A DNA stretch of 64,000 nucleotides from positions 13,745,717-13,809,716 of the forward strand of contig NC_071330.1 of the NCBI RefSeq assembly GCF_010183535.1. Direction: 5' to 3'. The stretch's first letter is position 1. Each line of letters starts with the position of its first letter. Origin of the DNA: Caenorhabditis remanei (lineage: Eukaryota > Nematoda > Chromadorea > Rhabditida > Rhabditidae). Positions 1 through 10,200 of this stretch are shown in pieces. The notes under the pieces were generated by a model that saw nothing but the letters and a program-made list of their open reading frames with translations, was not told the origin of the DNA and did not search any database. Position numbers and translations under genes: made by a program.

Positions 1-290
1 CCAAATACATATTCAGTTTTTGCCCTCGAGGTCTGGTAACCAAGAAAAACTAGGTCAAAGTTTGGACCCCTAACAAGTCATTACCTTAGTGGGGAGTAGC
101 AGAGAGGGTCAAGGCGCAACCACTTGTTGGTTCAATTCCGGCCGGATTACTATTTTTTTTGTTGGTTTTTTAAATTTGGTTAATTTGGTTTTGGTACACA
201 CCACGCTGCCGCCGATATTTCTTCAACGTCAGGAAGGTAATGACTTGTTAGGGGTCGAAACTTTGACCCCGTTTTTCTCGAATACCAGGT
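1..290. repeat. Palindromic repeat with a tRNA-like insert in its loop
   Basis: The first ~85 bases are mirrored, inverted, at about 232-290: the motif around aacaagtcattacc recurs as ggtaatgacttgtt. The same family returns at the other end of the window (63500-63735). The middle (about 90-180) contains GGCGCAACC followed closely by GGTTCAATTCC and a T-run, which resembles a deleted copy of the tRNA-like module seen at 15.6, 16.6 and 17.5 kb. No gene is supported here. Confidence 0.6.
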
Positions 291-847
291 CCAATGATAT
301 AGGTCACGACCCATATCTCCAGACCGAGTCGGTGGCCTTCCCTTGAAAAGCGCAGTTGTTAGAGGGGTTGCGTTTTCATATCGCCTTTTTTTTGTTGAAT
401 TAAGCCCAAACCCCGTTTAGAAGGAGCGGGCAAAGATTTCCAGCTTCTGGCTGGCAGTGGAAATCTCTAGAAATTTCAAAAGTGTATTCCTTCTACTAGT
501 AGTTTTTTAATATATTCATGGGAATAAAACAACAATAATACCGAAAATGGTGACGAAAAATCAAAATTTTTATAGAAAATCGTGCGGCAAGAACAAGTGC
601 TGCAGTTATATGATGGTTATCTGCAATCTTTTTATTACCAAGATCCAAATGTGCCAAATGGTCAACATGATCCCGGATAATACATTGGGACAATAAAAAA
701 CTTAATGAATCTATTCACAAGATAGCAAAAAAGGCAAAACAACTACTTTTTACTACTAGTAAAAAATATACTTTTTTGCTTGCTACTTTGGGAATAGGTC
801 CATAATTAAAAAAATTATTCTCATGTAAATTTTTAATAACCATCTTT
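291..847. other. Intergenic, no gene seen
   Basis: AT-rich sequence with only short chance ORFs that lack splice or start context. I see no coding signal. Confidence 0.5.
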
Positions 848-1234
848 ACAGTACTGGCCATAAAGAACACTTGCAGTTTTTTGTTGAAAATTGTCAAGTT
901 TGTGAGTGCGAGACGGTCTCCCTGATAGTCTTAAAATATTGATTTTATATGAAGTGTATAGATCACAAGTAGAGCTTCATTTTTGTATTTGACAATTTTT
1001 TGTTAGCTCCGCCCACTTTTGAGATATGCGCCTTTGAAACCGGCAGTGAGAAATAGCGTGCTTCACGGACTTACCATCTTTAAAGAGGCGAATCTCAAAA
1101 GTGGGCGGAGCTAACAATAAGTTGTCAACTACAAAAATAAAGCTCTACTTGTGATCTATACAATCCATATAAAATCTATATTGAACACTCTCAAAGTTGA
1201 CAATTTTCAACGCATTCTTTATGGCCAGTACTGT
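848..1234. repeat. MITE-like palindrome, TACAGTACTGGCCAT termini
   Basis: The ends are inverted copies: TACAGTACTGGCCATAAAGA on the left and its complement at about 1218-1234 on the right. The arms contain the same inverted blocks (agctccgcccacttttgag and its complement). A second member at 6774-8532 carries further insertions. There is no ORF, so it is probably a non-autonomous DNA transposon. Confidence 0.75.
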
Positions 1235-1429
1235 ATCTTCTGTTTCTATCCAATTTTTTGTTGCTATCCTTCGTTATGAGTTTATTTTTTTTCTTTCCTG
1301 ATGTTTGCTCCTATTTTTATCAGTTTTTATAAGTCATAATTTCTTTAAAGATGAATTCGGATCCATATCTATTTATTGGGACACAATTACACTTTTTTTC
1401 GAAAAATAAAGTTTAAACACTGCTATCCA

Positions 1430-4120
1430 TCACTTCCAACAATGCGAAATTTTTTGGGAGAAGATTTGCAGGACCTGAAACCCCTTATTCAAATAGATCT
1501 TAACTGAATCCCGTTTACCGTTAACCAAAGTGGCTCTCTGACAGAATGGGCAGCTGACGAATTGGTTGTTACGGGTTTTCAGCATGTTTCCAACGCATTC
1601 CTCACAGATGGTATGTCCGCATTGGGATAGCATTCGGGGTATGATTGACTCGTTGTATTCACGCATGCAGATTTTGCAGTCGGGGCTGGAATTAAAAGAG
1701 TTGAGTGTCTTAGGCCTAATGCTCAAAAACTAATGCCCAAAAACCACCCGAATCCATCAAAATCTCACAATGTTACAGGTATTCGAAACTTTTCGAAAAT
1801 CTTCACTTTCTTGAAACAACCATATCTCAGTAGGCTTTATTCCATTTTGATTTTTAGGTAAATTTTTGAATTCGGCTCACCAAGACGCTTCGAATGAGTA
1901 TAATCATGACTAGGCTGGGGGATAGAAAGAGGTACTGTAGTTTTCGTGGTGGGACCTCTACACATAGGCATGATTATACTCGTTCGAAGCGTCTTGGTGA
2001 GCTGAATGCAAAAATTTACCTAAAAATCAAAATGGAATAAAGCCTACTGATATATGGTTGATTTATGAAAGTGAAGATTTTCGAAAAGTTTGAGACTTTG
2101 GTGGATTCGAGTGGTTTTTTTCATGAAAAATGTTTGAAAAAATTTGAATTTATTTACAGTGAAAAATATAATCAGGCCTCGTTTTTAACCATGAACAAAA
2201 AATCGAAACTTCATAGTTTTTTTCTAAATTCTGTAACTTTGTGAGTTTTCCATCAAAAGTGATGATTTTAAGCTTAACATGAACGTTATGACTCGGGTGT
2301 TTTGTTAAAAAAATAAATCTGCTTAACAAATTGCGGGTCTTATCCCGAAAACCACATCCGAGCAATCTCAAGGCAGGACGAAACTTAAATCTAGCTTTAA
2401 AAAGTTATGATTATAGGCATTCGACTCGTTTTGACTGGCTAAGGCTCTAAGGTCAAGACTCTTAGGCTCAGGGTTAAGGCTCTTAGGCTAAAGGCTTTAA
2501 AGCTAAGGTTCTAAAACTAAAGCTTTAAGGCTATCAGGCTATCAGGCTATCAGGCTATTTAAATCTATGGCCTTACCGAGAATTTGAATTATCCGATCCT
2601 CCCTCTTCTGTCCTTCTGACCATCGGCACGGCCACCACTGCACTCATCGTTGGTTCTTCATATCTCTTCTTCAACTTCAATCGTCCCACCTCGATCGTTT
2701 GAATATCCACGTAACTTGTTGCAAACACAAAAGTTAGCAGCACTTGCCAAAACACGACAAATAAATGAACTCCGCCCATCATTGTGATAATGAAGGTGAT
2801 GAGGACACCGTGAGAGCCAATTATTTGAAAGAACATGGAGATACTGTGCTTCTTTTGGTGACTCGAGTGCTCGTCGGCTTTGCATTTCAAGTCGGAGTTG
2901 AAGATAAAGATGAAGTAGAGGGAGACGATGGTGGTGAGAAGGACGAGGGGGAAACCGATGACGTTCTGGAAAATTTGTCAGTGTAAAGAGTTTTGTCAGT
3001 GTAAAAAGATTTGTCAGTGTAAAAAGTTTTCTCAGTGTAAAAAGTTTGTCAGTGTAAAATCTACACAACTACAAACTAAAAATTCTAGAAGCATAGAAAG
3101 TTTTAGAGTTTTGAAGTTTAGCATGTAAGTAGATCAAGTCTAGATCACTAATCTTTAGTTAACAATTTTTGTATACGGGCGATCCAAGTACAGTAATCAC
3201 TGGCTTTTTGAGGTATAACTATCTAGGAAGGGTCTTGACAAAATGTCGCCAACTACAAAAACGAATAACTTGTTTGGAGCAATGTACGCAAAAAATAAGG
3301 CTCGTGGGATTCTATGAATAATTTTGAAATTTTGAAATTTCAAAATCGGGACAATATGCCTAATAGGACTGAAAAATGCTTGATTTTATTAATAAACACC
3401 CCAAACCTCCAATTATTAAAAAAAAAGTTGCAAACGCACTCCACGGCACTTTGAAAACCCATGTGATCCCAACTACCCAACACGTAGAAAATGTCTGTCT
3501 ATGTGTTCCGATGTTCGGATTCATTAAAATAAAAGTTATACCCTCTAAGGCTACGACTCTAATAGTAAAGATTCATGGCTTAAAAATCAGACTTAGGCCT
3601 TAAGACTGACGGCTTAAAACTTAGGGTTTGAGGATTAACAAAATAGTTTTTATGTACAGTGACCAAAAATTTTACAATGACCATAATTTTTCCACCGACC
3701 AAAAATTTCGGCAAGAGACTGCAATATGAGCTACTCAGACAAACATTTCCAAAGCGCATTCACTATCAATTTAAAAAAAACAAAACTCACAAAAGCGTTA
3801 TCCACTACACAAAATGCGTACAACCTCCCGACCACCGTTGTGATTACAATTCCTTGGGCCCCAACCGTGATATTCTTCTTGCATCTGTCAAGTATCCCAA
3901 CCCGATTCTTCTTCTGCTCAGCACTCAGACGAGACTTGAATATCCAAACGACGGCGACAATCAGAAGACAGACCGGGAGAATCACGGCAATCATGGATCT
4001 CATTTTCAAAGATCGGAGAGCATCCAGTGAGAGGGATTCACTGACGGCAATTAGCCAGAAGTATGAATAAATTGTTAGGATAAGTGGAATCAGCAGGAAT
4101 GTGCTTGTGTAGAGACACAT
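1430..4120 (-). CDS. Six-transmembrane RING-finger protein (putative E3 ubiquitin ligase)
   Basis: Model: join of 3791-4120, 2577-2965 and 1430-1685 on the minus strand, 324 aa; splice phases 0 and 2 agree at both junctions. The protein has six hydrophobic segments, three in exon 1 and three in exon 2, then a low-complexity linker and a C3HC4 RING at about residues 243-287 (CKIC, CGHTICEEC, CPFC). RING domains of this kind recruit E2 enzymes, so a membrane-bound ubiquitin ligase is the likely role; the substrate is unknown. The start at 4120 is the ATG before the first membrane segment, as in the paralogues at 5142, 11656 and 13822. Both introns (825 and 891 bp) are filled with repeats. The divergent neighbour at 5142 is a paralogue. 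Confidence 0.82.
1770..2115. repeat. Palindrome of the TATAATCATG / GTGGGACC family in intron 2
   Basis: The block ggctcaccaagacgcttcga with tataatcatgac is mirrored by catgattata and tcgaagcgtcttggtgagc. The centre contains gtagttttcgtggtgggacc. The same family occurs repeatedly in introns of the FHA gene at 17.8-27 kb. Confidence 0.8.
2410..2562. repeat. Degenerate ctaaggctc repeats running into the GGCTATCA satellite
   Basis: Irregular copies of a nine- to ten-base motif (aaggctctta, taaggctc) pass into about four perfect GGCTATCA units just downstream of the exon 2 donor. The same 8-mer makes long arrays at 11.9 and 12.8 kb. Confidence 0.7.
2983..3058 (+). repeat. Short array of GTCAGTGTAAA units in intron 1
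   Basis: Five spaced copies of gtcagtgtaaa (one reading ctcagtgtaaa) separated by a few bases. Related arrays occur at 9605-9790, 13383-13466 and about 48735-48775. Confidence 0.7.
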
Positions 4121-4138
4121 TTTCAGAGGGAAAATGAA

Positions 4139-4195
4139 ATTTTTGCAGCTGGGGGAGCAAGAGAAGGAGCAGGAGAAGGAGAAGGAGGAGGAGAT
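4139..4195 (-). promoter_or_regulatory. Polypyrimidine tract upstream of the RING gene start
   Basis: On the coding strand this is a run of CTCCTTCTC-type repeats ending about 20 bases before the ATG at 4120. It may be part of the promoter or 5' UTR. Similar pyrimidine-rich tracts precede the genes at 11656 and 16922. This is inference only. Confidence 0.3.
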
Positions 4196-4347
4196 AGTGA
4201 CCGGAAACAATAAAAAGAAGATTGAGACTGTGGGCGGATGATAAGAAAACAATTAGAAAGTATTAAAAATATGTCAGTCAGGCGGCGGCGGGAAATATTT
4301 AATAAAGGAGGGGAAACAAATCGGTCAAAGTTTACAGGGAAGAGATA

Positions 4348-4795
4348 TACAGTACCACTCAAAAGGTTATCAAATTTGGTGGTTTTCAGTGAAAAATGAC
4401 CAACTTTGACAGTGTATTTCGGTGTCATTTCATTGTCCGATAAGTTGAATTTTTTATGTGTTGGACAGAGCAAAAATAGCACATCATTTTTGTAGTCGGC
4501 CACTTTTTTGTAGGGACACTACCATGAAAGTTACAGGTTGTCAAAGTGAAAATCTCCAAAATTTTGCTTATGAAATTAGTCCGTGGATAACTTTGACACC
4601 CTGTAACTTTCAAGGTATTGTCCCTACAAAAAATGATCAACTTCGAAAATGATGTACTATTTTTGCTCTGTCCAACTCATATAAACTTGAGTTTATCGGA
4701 CAATCAGGTGACACCGAAATACACTGTCAAAGTTGGTCATTTTCCCCTGAAAACAGCCAAAATTGATACTTTTTTGTCCGGTACTGTAGATCAGA
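4348..4795. repeat. MITE-like inverted repeat, ACAGTACCACTCAAAAGG termini
   Basis: The left part contains the terminus, a block reading caactttgacagtgtatttc and gttacaggttgtcaaagt. The right part repeats these inverted (acactgtcaaagttggtca). Relatives lie in intron 1 of the next gene (5468-5905) and at 45114-45994. Confidence 0.75.
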
Positions 4796-5141
4796 GTACT
4801 TTTGTATGTAGTTTGCCGTGATAATTAGATAGGCTATAATTGATTTAATTGGGGGTTTTTAAAAGTCTGTAGACCTTCTCTATCAACATTTGCCGGAGTA
4901 GCAAATAGGTCGTTTGTCGGCTTTTTGAATCGATCTTCACATTTTTATTACTATGCAATTTATATAACCTCTATCGGTAGCTCTTTCAAATTTTACAATC
5001 CAACCATATATATTGTTTTCCCACTGCACCAGTATCTTATCTATGTACACTCTGCCCTATGACAGCCGGTCCTTATCTATATATTCTTATTCTCATTCGT
5101 CTGCCCAATTCATTCCACCCACACAACGGTCCTCCTGAAAT
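4796..5141. other. Intergenic region upstream of the 5142 gene
   Basis: AT-rich with tatata-containing stretches near 5005 and 5080. It probably holds the promoter of the plus-strand gene at 5142, but no defined element can be named. Confidence 0.4.
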
Positions 5142-6675
5142 ATGTTCACGGGCTTTTTCGTGGCTATATTCTCTTTTGGCTATGCTGTTTTATTGCCCCT
5201 CATGGCTTTCTTCATCTACTACTTCAAACCAAGAGGTTACCCGGACTCACTAATTTCACTCGTGTTCCATATCTTGTGCGTGATAATTTATATTTCATTC
5301 TTTTGGATCAACTCGAATTTTTTCAATGGATGGCAGAAAAAGAAGGACATTTTAAAGTTCCACCGAGACCGAAATAGCATGATGATTGGGTTTGTATCGG
5401 TTTTTGTGATGTCTGTAATCGGAAAAGTTTACTCGTTTTATATTGGAATTCGATTTTCTGTAAGTTGGTACTGTACCACTCAAAGGGTTCTCAACTTTGG
5501 CGGTTTTTAGTGGATAATGACCAATTTTGAGAGTGTATTTCGGTTTCATCTGATTGTCCGATAGACTCAAGTTTATATGGTTTCGACAGAACAAAAATAG
5601 TACATAATTTTTGTGGTTGTCCATTTTTGTGTAGGGACACTACCATAAAAGTTACAGGTCATCAAAGTCATGTCAGCGAAATTTTGGACCTTTCCACTGT
5701 GACATCCAGTAACTTTCATGGTAATGTCTCTACAAAAAAATGGTCAGTTACAAAAATGATGTGATATTTTTTCTCTGTCCAATCCATACAAAATTGAATT
5801 TATCCGACAATCAGTTGACACCGAAATATACTGTCAAAGTTGGTCATTTTTCACTGAAAACAGACAAAGTTGATAACCTTTTACTGTGGTACTGTAATTA
5901 CAAAATTGAGCGAAAATTAAACTCTTTCATGTTTTTAGGACTCCATCTCGCCCCTCTTCTTCCTCTCATTGATCATTGCCTTCTACATCGGTTTCGCTGC
6001 GAAATTCGACAAAAAGTACCGTCTGGGCATGGTGAAACACAAAACCGACTTTATCACCACCATCCTATTCATCCTCTTTTTCAATGCACTTTTTCTGTAC
6101 CATACCATAGAAAAGGCTCAGAAAATTGAGGGGGATATACGCGAAGTGGTTTTAGTGTGGCAAGTTGTGTTCTCACTATTTGGTGCCGCGAGTACAGTTG
6201 ATATCATATCTACGCAAAGGGAGAAGTTTATGACGAGGATGAGGAAGTGTCCCTGCAGTCAGTGGAGGTGGTGGCAAAAGAACCGGAGCCAACAGCAGAG
6301 GATACTGTAAGAAAGCCGGTGGAGCCAAAAGAGGCAACAGAGCCTACAGTGCCAACAGTGGTTATCCTAATCCCCGAGGTTTCAGTTTCTGAAGATTCAG
6401 ATTTTGCAGAGGAAGATTCTGCAGAGGAAGATACTATTCCATACTGCGATACCTGCTACGACGACTACAGTGACTCCAGAAACCCAAGAATTCTTACAAA
6501 ATGTGGACATACTATCTGCGAGGAGTGTGCTAAGGGTCTCCTGAGAGGAAATGCTATCAGGTGTCCATACTGTAAGAAGATCACGTTGGTTAACGGACCC
6601 GCCAACTCGCTTCCCAAGAATTTTGCGTTGATGGATATCGTCGAGAAGGAAATGAAGAAGTATTACGTTGAGTGA
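5142..6675 (+). CDS. Six-transmembrane RING protein with an apparent one-base frameshift (possible pseudogene)
   Basis: Exon 1 is 5142-5459 (106 codons, three membrane segments). Exon 2 starts at 5939 after TTTTTAG and runs to TGA at 6673-6675. In exon 2 the first frame encodes three more membrane segments until about 6205. The acidic linker and the RING (CDTC, CGHTICEEC, CPYC) are in another frame. Compared with the paralogue at 10201, one base is missing at about 6206-6211, which explains the shift. A rescue by an unusual splice (for example a poor donor near 6167 or 6179 to CCCTGCAG at 6258) is possible but would delete a conserved membrane segment. The RING part is uninterrupted, whereas both relatives have an intron there. 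The last ~430 coding bases and the 3' UTR are almost identical to the gene at 10201. Confidence 0.7.
5468..5905. repeat. MITE-like inverted repeat filling intron 1
   Basis: Same family as 4348-4795: it begins tactgtaccactcaaagg and ends gttgataacctttt…tggtactgta, with inverted inner blocks. It makes up nearly the whole 479 bp intron. Confidence 0.75.
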
Positions 6676-6773
6676 ATTAAAACAATTGTTCCTATTTTAT
6701 TATGATTACTCGAAAGTGAAAATAAAGTTGTTAACAATAAGAGCATGAGTTTTCAATATTGTGGGTCTATAGT

Positions 6774-8532
6774 TACAGTACTGGCCATAAAGAATGGGAA
6801 ACTTGCAGTTTTTAGTTGAAAATGGAAAAGTTTGTGACTGTGAGACGGTCTTCCTGATAGTCTCACAGTATTGATTTTTATGAAGAGTATACAGTAGCGA
6901 GCATAGGTGAGGGCAGATTCATACTTTCATGTGTATCTCTGCTGAATCGTGTCCGTTTTGCATAATCTTTTTTTTGACAGATAGCTGAAACATTCAGTAA
7001 TAAGAAAATAAGTTTTTTGAAAAAGTTAACATTTTAAATTTTATCGATAATCGATTTTTCCTGACCGAGATTTGAAAATTCAAAAAAAAACTTTTTTTTT
7101 TCTCTTGGAGTTATTGATTTTTTGAAGTCAAAGTAATGGAAAATGTATAAATAAACAAAAAATTAGGTTGAATTAGTTTCTTAGTTCCTGAGCGTCGTGC
7201 TAGAGCTCCAGAAGTCAAAAGTGGCGTCCTCGGGAAAATCATCATAACTCATCAAAAAATTATCCAAATTTGCCAAAACATGTACCAAAAAGCGTGTTTT
7301 AAGTTCTTCTACAAACCAACATCAAAAAATCAAGATTTTAGAAAAAATAATTTTTCAAATTTTTTTCACTCAAAAATTTTTCATTCCAATTTTTCCTGGA
7401 TTTCCGATATTTTCTGGCTATAAAACGAACAAAAAACACAAAGATGTGTTTTATTATTTGTGATAAAGCACTTTGCATGCAGTATTTGAAACGTATATTT
7501 CGTTTTATAGCCAGAAAATATCGGAAATCCAGGAAAAAATTGGAATGAAAAATTTTCGAGTGAAAAAAATTTGAAAAATTATTTTTTCTAAAATCTTGAT
7601 TTTTTGATGTTGGTTTGTAGAAGAACTCAAAACACGCCTTTTGGTACATGTTTTGGCAAATTTGGATAATTTTTTGAAGAGTTATGATGATTTTCCCGAG
7701 GACGCCACTTTTGACTTCTGGAGCTCTAGCACGACGCTCAGGAACTAAGAAACTAATTCAACCTAATTTTTTGCTTATTTATACATTTTCCATCATTTTG
7801 ACATTAAAAACTCAGAAACTCCAAGAGAAAAATAAAAAGTTTTTTTTCGAATTTTCAAATCTCGGTCAGGAAAAATCGATTATCGATAAAATTTAAAATG
7901 TTAACTTTTTCAAAAAACATATTTTCTTATTACTGAATGTTTCAGCTATCTGTCAAAAAAAAGATTATGCAAAACGGACACGATTCAGCAGAGATACACA
8001 TGAAAGTATGAATCTGCCCTCACCTATGTTCGCTACTGTAGATCACAAAAAGAGCTTCATTTTTATAGTTGACAACTTTTTGTTAGCTTCGCCCACTTTG
8101 TCAACTACAAAAATGAAGCTCTACTTCTGATCTGTATAGTTCATAAATACTCATACTTGCAACGGGCCGGGCCGGGCCGTGACGAGAGTTTCCACGGCCC
8201 GGCTGAAAAATTTGAACTGAAATACTGAACGAAATTTTGAATTTTTTAAATTTTTTTCCCAAAAATGTCGAATTTTTGACTATACTTCAGAATTCAATCA
8301 AACGATAGTTATGCATCAAAAAATTGAAATTTTTAATGTAAAATTTCAAAAAATTTTTTAAAAATTTGGAAAAAAATAGGTACCCTTTTTTGAAGCCGGG
8401 CCGGGCCGTAAATTTGCAAGTATTTAAAATACTCAATATTGTGAGACTATCAGGGAGGCCGTGTCACCCTCACAAAGTTGACCATTTCAACTAAAAACTG
8501 CAAGTGTCGCATTCTATATGCTCAGTACTGTA
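6774..8532. repeat. Composite palindrome: TACAGTACTGGCC element carrying two further insertions
   Basis: The outer arms (about 6774-6892 and 8425-8532) match the element at 848-1234. Inside is a second complete palindrome (about 6893-8040), whose ends read agcgagcataggtgagggca and, inverted, tgccctcacctatgttcgct. A third element at about 8150-8425 has GGGCCGGGCCG termini. No ORF of this stretch looks coding. Confidence 0.75.
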
Positions 8533-8728
8533 TGTATGAACAGTGGGAAAAAAGCCAAGTTACGGTGACCAAATTTTTGCACTGCCTTTTACTTCTCCTT
8601 CATCTTTGTACTTCTTCTTAAAAATGTTAATTTAGATTGATCGTGAACTTTTTCCGTCATTTTAAACCTGCTCCCTTTCCTTACTTTTTTATTTCATATT
8701 TTGCCTTATTTCATTTTCATTTCTCTCC

Positions 8729-9431
8729 ATGAAAATATTCGCAGAACCAGTAATCCCGCCGGGGTACACTTCTTGTGAGTCAGATGAATTCACCCTCTCT
8801 GATGCTCCCGTATCCCTCCAAATCACTCCGGACGACTGGAAACTTTCTCCGAAAATAGACAAAAAATTTCAAGTGAGATGTCTGAAAGTTGATGGTCCAC
8901 AAGATGTTATTGTAACCTGTCGATCGTTCTTTTTCGAGATAAAAAACTTTCGTGCAAAGTATGAAATCTTTTCCCAGGTGTTTCATGTCATGCAGGAGGG
9001 AGATATTTTTGAGTTTTTGATATGATTGAAGAGTAAAAATGTGAGATTTATTTGCTGGAAAAAATGGAATATTATCTTTTTATATTCAGGAGGACACCAG
9101 CAAGACGCTAGTAACGCCCGATCATAAAGAATATGGATACATCTCCTTTTCCCACTATCCGTCACTTCGAGAAGATGATAGTGATGAATCGTGGAATTTG
9201 GACGGTACCAAGTTGTTGGTTAGGATTTGGAAACCACAAGTTCAAATACATGGTCATAGAATGCAATATTTGGAATTATCAGAGAAATCTGAAGAGACAA
9301 AAAGGCGGGAAGATTTGTTGGGGATGATGAAGATACAAAGTCCATATGAAGAGACCATAAAACAAGCGGAAGTGAAGGAAAATTTTGGGAGAGGGAAGAA
9401 GAAAAAGAAAGGAAAGTGCACTGTTCAATAA
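8729..9431 (+). CDS. Small unrecognised protein with a polybasic CaaX C-terminus
   Basis: Two exons, 8729-8977 and 9090-9431, joined in phase 0 (donor CAGGTGTTT, acceptor TATATTCAG), give 196 aa. I do not recognise a domain. The N-terminal half is moderately hydrophobic without a membrane segment; the middle is acidic (REDDSDESW); the C-terminal third is charged. The last residues are GRGKKKKKGKCTVQ. A cysteine followed by T-V-Q with lysines in front fits a CaaX farnesylation site plus basic cluster, the arrangement that holds K-Ras-type proteins at the plasma membrane. That role is inferred from the motif only. The gene stands alone between two RING genes, after a composite repeat. The start is the first ATG of the open frame. 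Confidence 0.68.
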
Positions 9432-10200
9432 TTATCTTGATTGAGAATAAAATCTGTTTTCACAGACCATAATTTATATTTTTTGATGTAGTTGTCAATA
9501 ACATTCATGTAATAATCCGTATGAAGTTCAGGTCCCAACACTATCAGACTCTAGAGAGAGAGAGAGTCCATTAGATATAAGTTATCTGACAGTCTGAAGA
9601 ACTAAATGGGTTTTTGGTCAGTGTAAAAAAAATTTGGTCACTGTAACTTAGATTTTTGTCAGTGTAACTTATGTAGATTTTGGGCAGTGTACATTAGATT
9701 TTGGTCAGTGTAATTTAGATTTTGTCATTGTAACTTAGATTTTGGTCGGTGTAACTTAAATTTTTGTCAGTGTACTATTTAGGTCACTGTTATTATTCAA
9801 AATATGACAGATATGTACTTTATTTCTACTTTTATCAAGCTCCCATAGTAAGATAACTTAGATTGATTCAACACAATTCAGCCTCCTCTCTGACAAATTG
9901 GACAGACTGTTTAATTAGAATTATGACCAGAAATCCCACTGATAGTGAGCCATATTGTGTACAGCGGAGTGGTGAAAGGAGGCGGAGTCTAGGTCAGTGT
10001 ATTCTGGGAAAAAAATCGGTTAAGTAATTAGGTGTCTGCCAATGGAGTTTTTGGAGCGGAGTAAAAAATTTGGTCATTGTAACTTGGTTTTTGGTCATTG
10101 TAACTATAGACCCACAATATTGAAAACTCATGCTCTTATTGTTAACAACTTTATTTTCACTTTCGAGTAATTATAATAAAACAGTAACAATTGTTTTAAT
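9432..10200. repeat. Intergenic stretch with GTCAGTGTAACTTAGATTTT repeats
   Basis: From about 9605 to 9790 the unit ttggtcagtgtaacttagat recurs with variations; two more copies lie at 10065-10105. The rest (9432-9600, 9800-10060) shows nothing coding. The bases 10106-10200 are the 3' flank of the next gene and match 6676-6777 inverted. Confidence 0.6.

Noticed and set aside
7338..7896. ORFs inside the composite repeat
   Set aside because: They lie in palindrome arms and mirror each other; AT-rich composition with no family match.
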